From: Blastococcus saxobsidens
Lineage (GTDB): Bacteria > Actinomycetota > Actinomycetes > Mycobacteriales > Geodermatophilaceae
Length of the DNA: 64,000 nucleotides
Direction of reading: 5' to 3'
Assembly: GCF_010682065.1 (NCBI RefSeq)
Contig: NZ_JAAGWG010000002.1
Location: 62,001-126,000 of the forward strand
Of this stretch, positions 1 to 9,678 are shown in pieces (the first letter of the stretch is position 1; every line of letters starts with the position of its first letter). A model generated the notes under the pieces. That model saw nothing but the letters and a program-made list of their open reading frames with translations, made no database searches and was not told the DNA's origin. The translations under genes and the position numbers were made by a program.

Positions 1-1728
1 GCGCTGGACGACGTGGCCGGCGTCCACGACCAGCACCTCGTCGGCCCGCTCGGCGGTGGACAGCCGGTGGGCGATGGTGAGCGTCGTCCGGCCGGCGGTC
101 AGCGCGTCCAGGGCGCGGGTGAGCCGCTGCTCCGTGGCCGGGTCGACCGCGCTGGTCGCCTCGTCGAGCACCAGCAGGTGCGGGTCGGCGACGTAGGCCC
201 GGGCGACGGCGACCAGCTGCCGCTCCCCCGCCGACAGCGACTCGCCCCGCTGGTCGACCGGCGTCGAGACCCCGGCCGCCAGCCCCTGCACCCAGTCGGT
301 GAGCCCCAGCTCGTCGAACGCGGCGGCCACCTCCGCGTCGGTCATGCCCGGCCGCCCGTAGCGCACGTTCTCGGCCACCGAGGCGTCGAAGAGGAAACCG
401 TCCTGCGGGACCATCACCACCCGCGAGCGCAGCGAGGAGAAGGCGACGTCGGCCAGCGGCACCCAGCCGGCCGCGTCCGAACCCAGCAGCACCCGGCCCT
501 CGACCGGGTCCATCAGCCGGGTGACGAGCTTGGCGAAGGTCGTCTTGCCCGAACCGGTCTCGCCCACGATCGCCACCCGGCGGCGCGGCTCGATGGTCAG
601 GTCGACGGAGTCCAGGGCCGCACGGGCGCCCGGCGCGTACCGGAAGGTGACCGAGTCGAACCGGACGCCCAGCGGGCCGTCCGGCAGCTGCCGGGCGCGG
701 TCGGGGGTGGCGACGGCCGGGTCGCGGACGTCGGGCTCGGTGTCGAGCACGTCCAGCACCCGGCGGAACCCGGCGACGGCGTTCTGCGCCTCGTTGAGCA
801 CCTCGCTGGCGGTCTGCACCGGCGCGACGAACAGCGTGACGAGGAAGAGGAAGGCGACCAGCGTGCCCGGGGTGATGTCGCCGGCCAGGCCGAGCAGCAC
901 GCCGACCACGACGACGGCGGCGTTGGCCAGCGCCGCGACGAACTCCCCGCTCACGAACACCGCCGCGGTGACCCGCTGCGCCTGCACCTGGGCGCGGTAG
1001 TGCCGGTCGATCGCCGCGTCGATCCGGGCCGCGGTGCGGGCCCGGACCCCGTAGGCGCGCACCGTCGGGGCGCCGACGACGGACTCGGCGACGGCGGCCA
1101 GCACGTCACCGACCCGGACGCGGACGACGCCGTAGACGCGGACCAGCCGCCGCGCGAAGGCCTTGATGGCGATCGCCAGCGGCACGAAGCACAGCAGCAC
1201 CAGCAGGGTGAGCTGCCACGAGTAGACGGCCATGACGACGGTCGCGACGACGAGCTGGCCGACGCTGACCAGGCCGAGCACGCCGCCCCACTGCATGAAC
1301 ACCGACAGCTGGTCGACGTCGCTGGTCACCCGCGAGACGAGGGAACCGCGGCGCTCGCCCTGCTGGTGGAGCACCGACAGGTCGTGCACGTGCCGGAAGG
1401 CGCGCACCCGCAGGTTGGCCAGGGCGGTCTCGGTGGTCCGGAACAGCCGGACGTTCATCCGGTAGACGGCGACGGCGGTGAGCACGACGACGACCGCGCA
1501 CACCAGCACGAGGTTGCGGACCAGGTCGAGGTCGGCGCCCCCGTCGCTCAGGCCGCGGTCGATGACCTGCTGCACGGCGATCGGCACGACCACCCGGCCG
1601 GCCGTGGCCACCAGGGCGAGGGCGAAGGTTCCCGGGAGGCCGCGCCGGAACTCCGGCATCATCCGCAGCCCGCGCCGCAGCGTGGCGAAGCTGCCCTCGG
1701 TGCGCTCCCCGGTCGCCGCGAGGCTCAT
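1..1728 (-). CDS. ABC exporter half-transporter, catalytic partner (3' end cut by window)
   Basis: Fused membrane and ATPase half of a type IV ABC exporter; 576 codons are visible and the C-terminal tail runs off the left edge. The N-terminal ~330 residues carry about six hydrophobic segments. The ATPase domain shows Walker A GETGSGKTT (~387), an atypical signature LSAGE (~495), Walker B LLVLDEATS with the catalytic Glu (~518) and H-loop IAHRLS (~546). Its ATG overlaps the TGA of the upstream half-transporter (ATGA), so the two are translationally coupled. Intact Glu and His with a degraded signature is what is expected of the subunit that supplies the working Walker B of a heterodimer. The substrate cannot be told from sequence; drug or lipid export is usual for the family. 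Confidence 0.93.
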   Translation of the reverse strand, partial: MSLAATGERTEGSFATLRRGLRMMPEFRRGLPGTFALALVATAGRVVVPIAVQQVIDRGLSDGGADLDLVRNLVLVCAVVVVLTAVAVYRMNVRLFRTTETALANLRVRAFRHVHDLSVLHQQGERRGSLVSRVTSDVDQLSVFMQWGGVLGLVSVGQLVVATVVMAVYSWQLTLLVLLCFVPLAIAIKAFARRLVRVYGVVRVRVGDVLAAVAESVVGAPTVRAYGVRARTAARIDAAIDRHYRAQVQAQRVTAAVFVSGEFVAALANAAVVVVGVLLGLAGDITPGTLVAFLFLVTLFVAPVQTASEVLNEAQNAVAGFRRVLDVLDTEPDVRDPAVATPDRARQLPDGPLGVRFDSVTFRYAPGARAALDSVDLTIEPRRRVAIVGETGSGKTTFAKLVTRLMDPVEGRVLLGSDAAGWVPLADVAFSSLRSRVVMVPQDGFLFDASVAENVRYGRPGMTDAEVAAAFDELGLTDWVQGLAAGVSTPVDQRGESLSAGERQLVAVARAYVADPHLLVLDEATSAVDPATEQRLTRALDALTAGRTTLTIAHRLSTAERADEVLVVDAGHVVQR

Positions 1729-3500
1729 GCCGGCACCTCCTCGTGCGAGTAGGCCCGCACGAGCGCGGCGTAGCCGGGCACCTCGGCGAGCAGCTCGTCG
1801 TGGCTGCCGCGGGCGACGACCCGGCCGTCGGCCAGCCACACCACCTCGTCGGCCAGGGCGATGGTCGCCTGCCGGTAGGCGACCACCACGACCGTCGTCG
1901 GCGTCTCGCTGCCGCGCAGCGCGTCGAGGATCCTCGCCTCCACGGAGGGGTCGACGGCGCTGGTCGCGTCGTCCAGGACGAGCAGGCGGGGCCGCCGGAC
2001 GACGGCGCGGGCGAGTGCCAGCCGCTGCCGCTGCCCGCCCGAGAGCGAGGCCCCGCGCTCCCCCACCTGGGTGTCCAGCCCCGCGGGGAGGGCGGCGACG
2101 AACTCGTCGGCGGCGGCCACGCGGAGCGCCGCCCACACGTCGTCGTCGCCGTACGGACCGCCCAGGGTGACGTTGTCGCGGACGGTGTCGTCGAAGAGGA
2201 AGGCGCTCTGGGCGACGAACGCGGCCTGGCCGCTGACCTCGCCCTCGCGCAGCCGGCGGACGTCCACGCCGTCGAGCAGCACCTCCCCGCCGGTGGGGTC
2301 GACCAGGCGCACCAGCAGCCCGGCCAGCGTCGACTTGCCCGACCCGGTCGGGCCGACGACGGCGACGGTGCGCCCGGCCGCCACGTCGAAGGTGACCTCG
2401 TGCAGCGTCGGGCGCTCGGCGCCGTCGAAGGCGAAGCCGACGTCGCGCAGCGCCACGCCGGCGCCGGCGGCGTGCGCGACCGCGGCGTCGGGGCCGTGCG
2501 GCGTCTCGCCGGTGGCCTCCAGCACGGGGGTGACCCGGTCGAAGCCGGCCAGGGCGCGGGGCAGGTCGGCCAGCACCCAGCCGATGGCGCGGATCGGCAG
2601 CGCGAGCAGGGTGAACAGGTAGGCGACCGAGACCAGGCTGCCGGCGTCGGTGGCGCCGTCGGCGACCCGGCCGGCGCCGATGAGCAGCACCGCGAGGGTG
2701 CCCAGGTTGGGCAGCGCCTCCATCATCGGGTCGAACAGGCCGCGGACCCGGCCGACGGCGACCAGGCCGTCGCGCAGCTCCTCGGCCCGGGTGCCGAAGC
2801 GGGACGTCTCGCTGTCCTCGCGGCCGAGGGTCTTCACGACCAGCCCGGCGTCGAAGCTCTCGTGGGCGATCTCGCTGACCTCGGCCCGCAGCTGCTGGGC
2901 CCGCTGCATCCGCGGGCTCATGACCTGCGAGTACACGACGTTGGCCACGAAGACGAGCGGGAAGACGACGAGGCCGACCAGCGCCAGCATCGGGTCGGTG
3001 AGCACCAGCGCGACGCTGGTGATGGCGATCATGACCAGCGCCCCGCAGGCGAAGGGCAGCGGGGCGACGAAGAACCACGCCGCCTCGACGTCGGAGTTGG
3101 CGTTGGACAGCAGCTGGCCGGTGGGGTGCCGCTGGTGCCAGGACAGCGGCAGCCGCAGGTACTGGCCGGTGACCCGGCGCCGGTACTCCGCCTGGAGCCG
3201 GTAGCTCATGACCCCGGCGAACAGCCGGCGGCCGATGATGCCGACGATCTTGAGGACGGCGACGCCGAGGATGGCCAGCGCGGCGAGGGTGAGCGCGGCG
3301 GCGGTGGTGGCGCCGTCGGCGAAGGACGGCAGCAGCACCCGGTCGGTGATCTCGCCGATGACCCAGGCGCTGGCGACGGTCATGGCGCCGTAGAGGCTGC
3401 TGGCGGTCAGCGCCAGGGTGAACATGCCCGGCTGCTCGCGCACGGCCCGGCCGATGTGGCGGAGCCCGCGGCGCACGACGGCGTCTCGGCGGCGGGACAC
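1725..3500 (-). CDS. ABC exporter half-transporter with degenerate ATPase site
   Basis: 591-residue fused membrane/ATPase protein, first gene of a two-gene exporter operon. Walker A GPTGSGKST (~381) and signature LSGGQ (~485) are canonical. Walker B reads LLVLDDATS, with Asp replacing the catalytic Glu (~505), and the H-loop reads VAYRQAT, with Tyr replacing His (~540). Paired with the LSAGE signature of the partner, this forms one degenerate and one consensus ATP site, as known for heterodimeric exporters of the TM287/288 and BmrCD type. I chose the GTG at 3500 because GAGGAG lies four bases upstream; reading further upstream only enters sequence antisense to the gene at 3648. Substrate unknown. 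Confidence 0.93.
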   Translation of the reverse strand: MSRRRDAVVRRGLRHIGRAVREQPGMFTLALTASSLYGAMTVASAWVIGEITDRVLLPSFADGATTAAALTLAALAILGVAVLKIVGIIGRRLFAGVMSYRLQAEYRRRVTGQYLRLPLSWHQRHPTGQLLSNANSDVEAAWFFVAPLPFACGALVMIAITSVALVLTDPMLALVGLVVFPLVFVANVVYSQVMSPRMQRAQQLRAEVSEIAHESFDAGLVVKTLGREDSETSRFGTRAEELRDGLVAVGRVRGLFDPMMEALPNLGTLAVLLIGAGRVADGATDAGSLVSVAYLFTLLALPIRAIGWVLADLPRALAGFDRVTPVLEATGETPHGPDAAVAHAAGAGVALRDVGFAFDGAERPTLHEVTFDVAAGRTVAVVGPTGSGKSTLAGLLVRLVDPTGGEVLLDGVDVRRLREGEVSGQAAFVAQSAFLFDDTVRDNVTLGGPYGDDDVWAALRVAAADEFVAALPAGLDTQVGERGASLSGGQRQRLALARAVVRRPRLLVLDDATSAVDPSVEARILDALRGSETPTTVVVVAYRQATIALADEVVWLADGRVVARGSHDELLAEVPGYAALVRAYSHEEVPA

Positions 3501-3613
3501 GGAACTCCTCGGGGTCGGGGCCCGTCCAGCATGACCGTCGATCGTTAGACGCGCTAAGCGGGCCTGCGGACAAACATCGGCCGGCGCCCCCTTCTTCCCG
3601 CTCGCGGCCAGGT

Positions 3614-3647
3614 TTGGCCAGGTGGCGCTCCTCGGTAACTTCGGCCG
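3614..3647 (+). promoter_or_regulatory. Candidate leaderless promoter for the gene at 3648
   Basis: A -10-like TAACTT (3636-3641) lies six bases before the ATG, and TTGGCC (3614-3619) sits 16 bases further upstream as a possible -35. No Shine-Dalgarno precedes the ATG. A -10 ending 6-7 bases before the start codon is the usual geometry of leaderless actinobacterial transcripts. Confidence 0.4.
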
Positions 3648-4257
3648 ATGAGCGCCACGCCCCCGTCCCTGCCCGACCGCGAGCGATCGGCGCTGGCCGA
3701 TCTGCTGGAGGAGCTCGGGCCGGACGCGCCCACGTGCTGCGAGGGGTGGAGCACGGCGCACCTCGCCGCGCACCTCGCCGTCCGCGACCGGCGCCCCGAC
3801 GCCCTCCCGGGGTACGGGTTGGAGATGCTCCCCGGGGGTGAGCGGCTCGCGTGGTGGTCGCACCGGCTGGAGGACCGCCTCCGCACCTCCGCCTCCTACG
3901 CCGAGGTGGTGCAGCAGGTGCGCAACGGGCCGCCGTCGTGGTCCCCGATGGCGCTGCCGGCGGCGGCGAAGGCCTTCAACGTCGCGGAGTTCGCCATCCA
4001 CCACGAGGACGTCCGGCGCGCCCAGCCGGGCTGGGAGCCGCGCCGGCTCCCCCGGGAGGAGCAGGACCAGCTGTGGTCGGGCCTGGCGCTCCACGCCCGC
4101 CGCGCCGCCGGGCGCCGAGGCCTGGTGCTGCGCCGCAGCGACGTCCCCGGTGTCGAGAAGCGCGTCGGCGCGGGCGGCCGGACGGTCACCGGAGAGCCGC
4201 TGGAGCTGATGCTGTGGGCCTCCGGGCGCCGCGACGTGGCCCGGGTGGACGTCACCG

Positions 4258-4265
<8 letters not shown>
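3648..4265 (+). CDS. TIGR03085-type DinB/maleylpyruvate isomerase-like metal-binding protein
   Basis: 205 residues resembling the actinobacterial TIGR03085 group of the DinB/mycothiol-dependent maleylpyruvate isomerase superfamily. Near the N-terminus is [18 protein letters not shown], carrying the characteristic CEGW and a metal-ligand His. Mid-protein [15 protein letters not shown] supplies further His ligands, and [13 protein letters not shown] is the typical C-terminal motif. These are predicted four-helix metal proteins, some using mycothiol; the substrate of this one is unknown. The gene is convergent with hisF and the two 3' ends overlap by 8 bp. A second, divergent member of the superfamily lies at 7095. 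Confidence 0.85.
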
Positions 4266-5048
<783 letters not shown>

Positions 5049-5052
<4 letters not shown>

Positions 5053-5441
5053 GCTGCCGGCTCCCGCACCGCGTCGGCCTCGATCTCGACCAGCAGGTCC
5101 GGGTCGATCAGCGCCGACACCTCGACCATCGTGGCGGCCGGCCGGATGTCGCCGAAGAACTCCCCGTGCACCCGCCCGACCTCCTCCCAGCGGCCGATGT
5201 CGGTCACGTAGATCCGGGTCCGGACGACGTCGGCGAGGGTGAACCCGGCCCGCTCCAGCGACCGCTCGATGGTGGTCAGGACCTGGCGGGTCTGCGCCGC
5301 GGCGTCTCCCGGGTGGGCGACCGCGCCGTCGACCATCGACGTCGTCCCGCTGATCCAGGCGGTGTCGCCACGCACGACGATCCGGCTGTAGCCGACCACC
5401 GGCTCCCAGGGGTTGGCCGACCCCAGGTTGAGGACCGTCAC
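5049..5441 (-). CDS. RidA/YjgF/YER057c-family enamine/imine deaminase
   Basis: 130-residue small trimeric-fold protein of the Rid family. Visible motifs are [12 protein letters not shown] (beta strand/active cleft), [25 protein letters not shown] (family core, including the conserved Arg) and [33 protein letters not shown] at the C-terminus. Rid proteins hydrolyse reactive enamine/imine by-products of PLP enzymes. This one begins at GTG inside the priA stop (GTGA) and its own stop overlaps the hisF start. It occupies the slot that holds an inositol-monophosphatase-like gene in mycobacterial his operons. A metabolite-repair role in histidine synthesis is inferred from position only. Confidence 0.93.
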
Positions 5442-6169
5442 GCCAGCTCCTCGGTCACCCGCAGCGCCTCCGGCAGGGTGAACGCGCCCGCGTACAGCGC
5501 CTTGCCGACGATGGCGCCCTCGACGCCGATCGTGGTCAGCCCGGCCAGCGCCCGGATGTCGTCCAGGGAGCTGACGCCACCGGAGGCGATGACCGGCCGG
5601 GGCGTGGCGGCGCAGACCTCGCGCAGCAGCTCCAGGTTCGGGCCCTTGAGCGTGCCGTCCTTGGTGATGTCGGTGACGACGTAGCGGGCGCAGCCCTCGG
5701 CGTCGAGGCGGGCCAGGGTCTCGTAGAGCTCCCCGCCCTCCTGGGTCCAGCCGCGGGCGGCCAGCCGGGTGCCCCGCACGTCCAGGCCGACGGCGATCCG
5801 GTCGCCGTGCTCGGCGATCGCGCGGGCGCACCACTCCGGCGACTCCAGCGCGGCGGTGCCCAGGTTCACCCGGCGGCAGCCCGTCGCCAGGGCCGCGGCG
5901 AGGGACTCGTCGTCGCGGATGCCTCCGGAGAGCTCCACGTCGACGTCGAGCTCGCCGACGACGCGGGCCAGCAGCTCCCGGTTGCTGCCCCGGCCGAAGG
6001 CGGCGTCGAGGTCGACCAGATGCACCCACTCGGCACCGTCGCGCTGCCACTGCAACGCGGCCTCGAGGGGGTCGCCGTAGGAGGTCTCGCTCCCGGCCTC
6101 CCCCTGCACCAGGCGGACGGCCTGGCCGTCGGCGACGTCGACGGCGGGGAGCAGCTGCAGCTTCGGCAC
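5438..6169 (-). CDS. priA: PriA, bifunctional HisA/TrpF phosphoribosyl isomerase
   Basis: 243-residue (beta/alpha)8 isomerase of histidine biosynthesis. In actinobacteria the PriA form also performs the TrpF step of tryptophan synthesis. D11 ([10 protein letters not shown]) and D171 ([10 protein letters not shown]) match the catalytic pair. R19, R139 and W141 (AARGW) match the Arg and Trp residues that let mycobacterial PriA accept both substrates. Signature strings such as [11 protein letters not shown] and [20 protein letters not shown] are typical of PriA. The GTG at 6169 gives the standard family length. Whether the genome also has a separate trpF cannot be seen here. Confidence 0.96.
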   Translation of the reverse strand: MPKLQLLPAVDVADGQAVRLVQGEAGSETSYGDPLEAALQWQRDGAEWVHLVDLDAAFGRGSNRELLARVVGELDVDVELSGGIRDDESLAAALATGCRRVNLGTAALESPEWCARAIAEHGDRIAVGLDVRGTRLAARGWTQEGGELYETLARLDAEGCARYVVTDITKDGTLKGPNLELLREVCAATPRPVIASGGVSSLDDIRALAGLTTIGVEGAIVGKALYAGAFTLPEALRVTEELA

Positions 6170-6207
6170 GCCGGACAGCCTAGGGACCGGTCCTCCGGCG
6201 CCCGGCG

Positions 6208-7056
6208 TCAGCTCCCGGAGGCGTGCGTGGCGGCGAACCGGCCGGGGGTCATGGCGGTCGCCCGGGTGAAGTCGCGGCTGAAGTGGGCCTGGTCGGCGTA
6301 GCCGAGCAGTGCCGCGACCTCGCCGATGCTGGACGGGTTGCCGCGCAGCCGCTCGGCCGCCTCCTGGAGGCGGCGGCGCTGGATCAGCCACTTCGGCGTC
6401 AGCCCCAGCCGCCGGTGCACCAGCCGCTGCAGCGCCCGCTCGGACAGCCCGAAGCGCTCGCACACCTGCGCGACGCGGACGACGTCGCGGTCCGCCTCGA
6501 CGAAGGCCACCACCTCGTTGACCAACCGACCGTCGTCGTCGATCGGCAGGAAGGGCCGCAGCGCGTCGGTGAACGCGGTCATCGCCGCGCCCTGCGCCTC
6601 CGGGGAGTGCGGATCGGCCGCCATCGCGGCGCGGACGCGCGCGGTCAGCTCCTCCCCGGCGGCGCCCAGGACCTCGGGAAGGTCGACGTGCCGGTCGGTG
6701 AACGCGCTCATCGGCCCGCCGGCGACCAGGGCGCCCGCGGCGGGGGCGCACATCACGCCGACCGCCCAGCCGGATCCGGTCAGCGTGGTCGTCGACATGC
6801 CGGAGACCACGCCGTAGAAGCGGGCGTAGTCGGCGGCGACGACCACCAGCGCGACCGGGTACTGCAGGACCCGCTGCGGGGCCTCCTCGCCGGGGGGCAC
6901 CGTCCACACCGGGATCCAGAACCGCTGGAGCAGGCCGTCGAACCCGGCGTCGGCGGGGTACCGGTACATCACGTGCGAGGCGTCGCCGGGCTCCACGAGG
7001 TGCGCGCGCTCGATCAGGTCCATCGCGGCCGGCACCGGGCGGCTGTCGGGTTTCAT
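6208..7056 (-). CDS. AraC-family transcriptional regulator
   Basis: 282 residues with a C-terminal AraC/XylS double helix-turn-helix: [28 protein letters not shown] followed by [33 protein letters not shown]. The N-terminal ~190 residues look like the DUF6597-type sensory region that precedes such domains. The ATG at 7056 is preferred over the in-frame TTG just before it. It is divergent from the DinB-like gene at 7095 with only 38 bp between start codons, so it may control that gene and itself. It begins the block separating the two histidine segments. The effector is unknown. Confidence 0.9.
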   Translation of the reverse strand: MKPDSRPVPAAMDLIERAHLVEPGDASHVMYRYPADAGFDGLLQRFWIPVWTVPPGEEAPQRVLQYPVALVVVAADYARFYGVVSGMSTTTLTGSGWAVGVMCAPAAGALVAGGPMSAFTDRHVDLPEVLGAAGEELTARVRAAMAADPHSPEAQGAAMTAFTDALRPFLPIDDDGRLVNEVVAFVEADRDVVRVAQVCERFGLSERALQRLVHRRLGLTPKWLIQRRRLQEAAERLRGNPSSIGEVAALLGYADQAHFSRDFTRATAMTPGRFAATHASGS

Positions 7057-7081
7057 CAAGACGGAGCCTGCCGCACCGGCC

Positions 7082-7094
7082 TACGTTCCGGTGC
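7082..7094 (+). promoter_or_regulatory. Candidate leaderless promoter for the gene at 7095
   Basis: TACGTT at 7082-7087 ends seven bases before the ATG in the 38-bp divergent gap with the AraC gene. There is no Shine-Dalgarno and no convincing -35. Confidence 0.35.
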
Positions 7095-7643
7095 ATGAAC
7101 GCTCCCGCCGCCAGCTTCGCCGCCACCGACCGACCGCTCACCGCGCTGCTCGACACCGTCCCCCCGGCCGGCTGGGCCGCCCCCTCCCCCTGCGAGGGGT
7201 GGACGGCCGCCGACGTCGTCGGGCACCTGCTCCAGACGCAACGGGACTTCCTCACCACGCACGGCGTGGACCTCGGCACGGCGCCGGACGTCGCCGCCGA
7301 CCCGGCCGCCGCCTGGCGCGCACACGCGCAGCGGGTGGCCGCCGCGCTGGCCGACGACGCGGTGCCGGCCCGGGAGTTCGACGGCTTCTTCGGTCCCACC
7401 ACGGTGGGCGCGGCCTTCGAGCAGTTCTACGTCTGGGACATGGTCGTGCACCGCTGGGACGTCGCCCGCGCCGTCGGTGCCGACCCCGGGCTCACCGACG
7501 CGGAACTGGACCGGATCGAAGCCGGTGCGGACAGCTTCGGGCCGGCCCTGCACATGGACGGCATCTGCCGTCCGGCCGTCGAGGTGCCCGCCGACGCCGA
7601 CCGGCAGACCCGCGCGCTGGCGAGGCTGGGCCGCGCCGCCTGA
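7095..7643 (+). CDS. TIGR03086-like DinB/maleylpyruvate isomerase-like protein
   Basis: 182 residues of the DinB/mycothiol-dependent enzyme superfamily. [18 protein letters not shown] carries the CEGW and first metal His, and [19 protein letters not shown] carries the second His-bearing helix. The C-terminus ([33 protein letters not shown]) is the ending typical of the TIGR03086 group. Function within the superfamily is not assigned. It is the likely first target of the divergent AraC regulator and precedes a nitroreductase by 28 bp, so the two may be co-transcribed. Confidence 0.85.
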   Translation: MNAPAASFAATDRPLTALLDTVPPAGWAAPSPCEGWTAADVVGHLLQTQRDFLTTHGVDLGTAPDVAADPAAAWRAHAQRVAAALADDAVPAREFDGFFGPTTVGAAFEQFYVWDMVVHRWDVARAVGADPGLTDAELDRIEAGADSFGPALHMDGICRPAVEVPADADRQTRALARLGRAA

Positions 7644-7671
7644 GCCCGGCCGGGGTGACAGGCTGGAGGGC

Positions 7672-8271
7672 GTGGAGTTCGCCGACGTCGTCCGCCGCCG
7701 CCGCATGGTGCGCGACTACGACCCCGACCGCCCGGTGCCGCCGGAGGTCCGGGACCGCCTGCTCGAGCACGCGATCCGGGCGCCCTCGGCGGGGTTCAGC
7801 CAGGGCTGGGCGTTCCTCGTCCTGGAGACCGACGACGAGCGCGACCGCTTCTGGTCGGCCACCACCACCGACAGCGCTCCCGACGCCTGGCTCACCCGCA
7901 TGCGCCGGGCGCCGCTGTTGGTCGTGCCGCTCGCCAACAAGTCGGCCTACCTCGACCGCTACGCCGAGCCGGACAAGGGCTGGACCGACCGGGACGAGGC
8001 CCGCTGGCCGGTGCCCTACTGGGACGTCGACGCCGGCATGGCCAGCCTGCTGATGCTGCTCACTGCGGTCGACGAGGGCCTCGGCGCCTGCTTCTTCGGG
8101 GTCCCCGCCGAGCGGGTGGACGCCTTCCGGGCGGCGTTCGGCGTCCCTGACGAGTACCGGCCCGTCGGCTGCGTGTCGGTCGGCTACCCGGGGGACGAGG
8201 ACCGCCGCTCGCCGTCGCTGCGCCGCGGCCGGCGCGGCGTCGACGAGGTCGTCCACCGCGGCAGGTGGTGA
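7672..8271 (+). CDS. Nitroreductase-family FMN oxidoreductase
   Basis: 199-residue nitroreductase-fold flavoprotein. The N-terminal FMN-phosphate motif RRRRMVRDYDPDRPVP, the IRAPSAGFSQGWAFLVLE segment and the C-terminal GLGACFFGVPAERVDAFRAAFGVPDEYRPVGCVSVGYP are all characteristic. Such enzymes use NAD(P)H to reduce nitro compounds, quinones or enones; the native substrate is not predictable. The start is GTG at 7672, preceded by GGAGGG one base away. Genes upstream and downstream run in the same direction. Confidence 0.92.
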   Translation: MEFADVVRRRRMVRDYDPDRPVPPEVRDRLLEHAIRAPSAGFSQGWAFLVLETDDERDRFWSATTTDSAPDAWLTRMRRAPLLVVPLANKSAYLDRYAEPDKGWTDRDEARWPVPYWDVDAGMASLLMLLTAVDEGLGACFFGVPAERVDAFRAAFGVPDEYRPVGCVSVGYPGDEDRRSPSLRRGRRGVDEVVHRGRW

Positions 8272-8294
8272 GGCGGCCGTTCCGTGAGAGCCTG

Positions 8295-8327
8295 CTCATC
8301 CGGCTCTCACCGGCCGCTCACCCCGGG
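8295..8327 (+). promoter_or_regulatory. Operator-like array A: three 11-bp CTCAyC repeats
   Basis: CTCAyC cores at 8295, 8306 and 8317, exactly 11 bp apart (CTCATCCGG, CTCACCGG, CTCACCCC). The first two units match 21 of 22 bases with the array upstream of the two-component operon at 12716-12737. A 9-bp inverted repeat (GTGAGAGCC at 8284-8292, GGCTCTCAC at 8302-8310) overlaps it. Direct repeats at one-helical-turn spacing are the usual binding mode of OmpR-type regulators, one of which is encoded at 10094. Confidence 0.6.
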
Positions 8328-8343
8328 CCCGGACGCTGACGCG

Positions 8344-9567
8344 GTGGACACCGCCCGCTCCCTGCCCCACCGTCCGCCGGCGTGGCCGCCGTCGCTGCAG
8401 CTGCTGCTCGGCGAGTCCGCCGCCGAGCTGTGGGCCGCGGTCCTCGCTCCGCTGGCCGGCCGGCTGCGCAGCCTGACGGCGACCTCGGTGACCCTGCGCC
8501 CGGACTCGGCGGCCACGGTCCGCCACACCGCCGTCGTGGACTGGGCCGACGGACGCAGCACCCGGGAGTTCCTGGCCGCGACGACCGGCGCCGCGATCCC
8601 GGCCGGCGCGGCGGTGGTGGAGGGCTCGACCGCCGACGGACCGGTCGCCGTGGGGCTGTGGCGATGGCCGCTGGATCCCGCCCTCCCGGGGCTGGCCTGG
8701 GCGACGTCGGCCGCGGGGGTGTCCGGGCGGTTGACCTCCCTGGGCATCGACCCGGGCGCCGCCCGGCTGCGGCTGCGCGCCTACCGGCCGGGCCGGCGGG
8801 CGGTGGTGGAGGTCAGCTCGCCGGCCGGCCGGTGGTTCCTCAAGGTCGTGCGGCCGACGGCAGCGGCGGGCCTCGCGGCCCGGCACACCGCGATCGCGGC
8901 CGTCGTGCCCGCGCCCCCGGTGCTGGCCGCCACCGACGACGGCGTGCTCGTGCTGCCGGGGCTGCCGGGCACACCCATGCGGGTGGCGTTGAGCGGGGAC
9001 GCGCAGCAGCTGCCCGACCCGCTCGCCCTCGAGGCACTGCTGGACCGGTTGCCCGTGATCGGCGGCCCGGCGCGCCGGACCCGGCCGGGCGACCCGCTCC
9101 CTCCGATGCGGGCGCACAGCACCGTGCTCCGGATGGTGTGCCCGGACCTGGCACATCGGCTGGAGCGGCTCGACGCGGCCGTGGCGGCGTCGGCCGGCGA
9201 GCACCCGCTCGTCCCGGTGCACGGCGACTTCTACGAGTCGCAGCTGCTCGTGCGGGCGGGTGCCGTCACCGGCCTGCTGGACGTGGACACCGCCGGGCCG
9301 GGCGCACGGATCGACGACTGGGCGACCCTGGTGGCCCACCTCGCCCTGCTCGAGCGGCTCGTGGACGCGCCCGCGCCCGTCGCCGCCTACCGGCGCAGGG
9401 CGCTGGACCTCCTGGCCGGGCGCTGGCCGGCCGGACAGCTCGAGGCCCGGGTGGCCGGTGTGCTCGTCGGGCTCGCCACCGGCCCTTTCCGGGTCCAGCA
9501 GGCGGAGTGGGCGGTCGCGACGGAGGCCAGGGTGGCGCTCGCCGAGGAGTGGGCCGGGCTGCGATGA
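8344..9567 (+). CDS. Aminoglycoside phosphotransferase-like (APH/choline kinase fold) protein
   Basis: 407 residues from the GTG at 8344. The C-terminal half shows the kinase catalytic loop VHGDFYESQLLV, with Gln in the position usually held by the metal-binding Asn, followed by GLLDVDTAGPGARIDDWA as the DFG-equivalent. RWFLKVVR supplies the likely ATP-binding Lys. The substrate is unknown; the family includes sugar, choline and antibiotic kinases. An in-frame GTG at 8284 would add 20 residues, but that stretch is the 11-bp repeat array, so I treat it as regulatory. The next gene downstream (9679) has its own array. Confidence 0.8.
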   Translation: MDTARSLPHRPPAWPPSLQLLLGESAAELWAAVLAPLAGRLRSLTATSVTLRPDSAATVRHTAVVDWADGRSTREFLAATTGAAIPAGAAVVEGSTADGPVAVGLWRWPLDPALPGLAWATSAAGVSGRLTSLGIDPGAARLRLRAYRPGRRAVVEVSSPAGRWFLKVVRPTAAAGLAARHTAIAAVVPAPPVLAATDDGVLVLPGLPGTPMRVALSGDAQQLPDPLALEALLDRLPVIGGPARRTRPGDPLPPMRAHSTVLRMVCPDLAHRLERLDAAVAASAGEHPLVPVHGDFYESQLLVRAGAVTGLLDVDTAGPGARIDDWATLVAHLALLERLVDAPAPVAAYRRRALDLLAGRWPAGQLEARVAGVLVGLATGPFRVQQAEWAVATEARVALAEEWAGLR

Positions 9568-9572
9568 GGCGG

Positions 9573-9627
9573 CTCTCATGCGGATGAGAGGGGGCTCATC
9601 GCCTTCTCCCCGGGGCCTCACGGGCCG
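9573..9627 (+). promoter_or_regulatory. Operator-like array B upstream of the Asp/Pro-repeat protein
   Basis: A palindrome CTCTCAT-GCGG-ATGAGAG (9573-9590) is followed by three 11-bp units starting at 9595 (CTCATCG), 9606 (CTCCCCGG) and 9617 (CTCACGGG). Core and spacing match array A and the array at 12716. It ends 51 bases before the ATG at 9679, a normal distance for a promoter-proximal activator site. Confidence 0.55.
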
Positions 9628-9678
9628 TGGGGATGGTGGATCCCGACAGCGCAGGACCGACCACCCGAGGAGAAACCC

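Noticed and set aside
13..1752. A 579-residue open frame antisense to the ABC exporter
   Set aside because: Low-complexity Gly/Arg/His/Pro product opposite a clear ABC ATPase.
7057..7059. TTG start for the AraC-family gene
   Set aside because: An ATG follows immediately in frame, and neither has a better ribosome-binding site.
8284..8343. Upstream GTG start for the phosphotransferase gene
   Set aside because: The 60 added bases are the conserved 11-bp repeat array and encode no conserved protein sequence.
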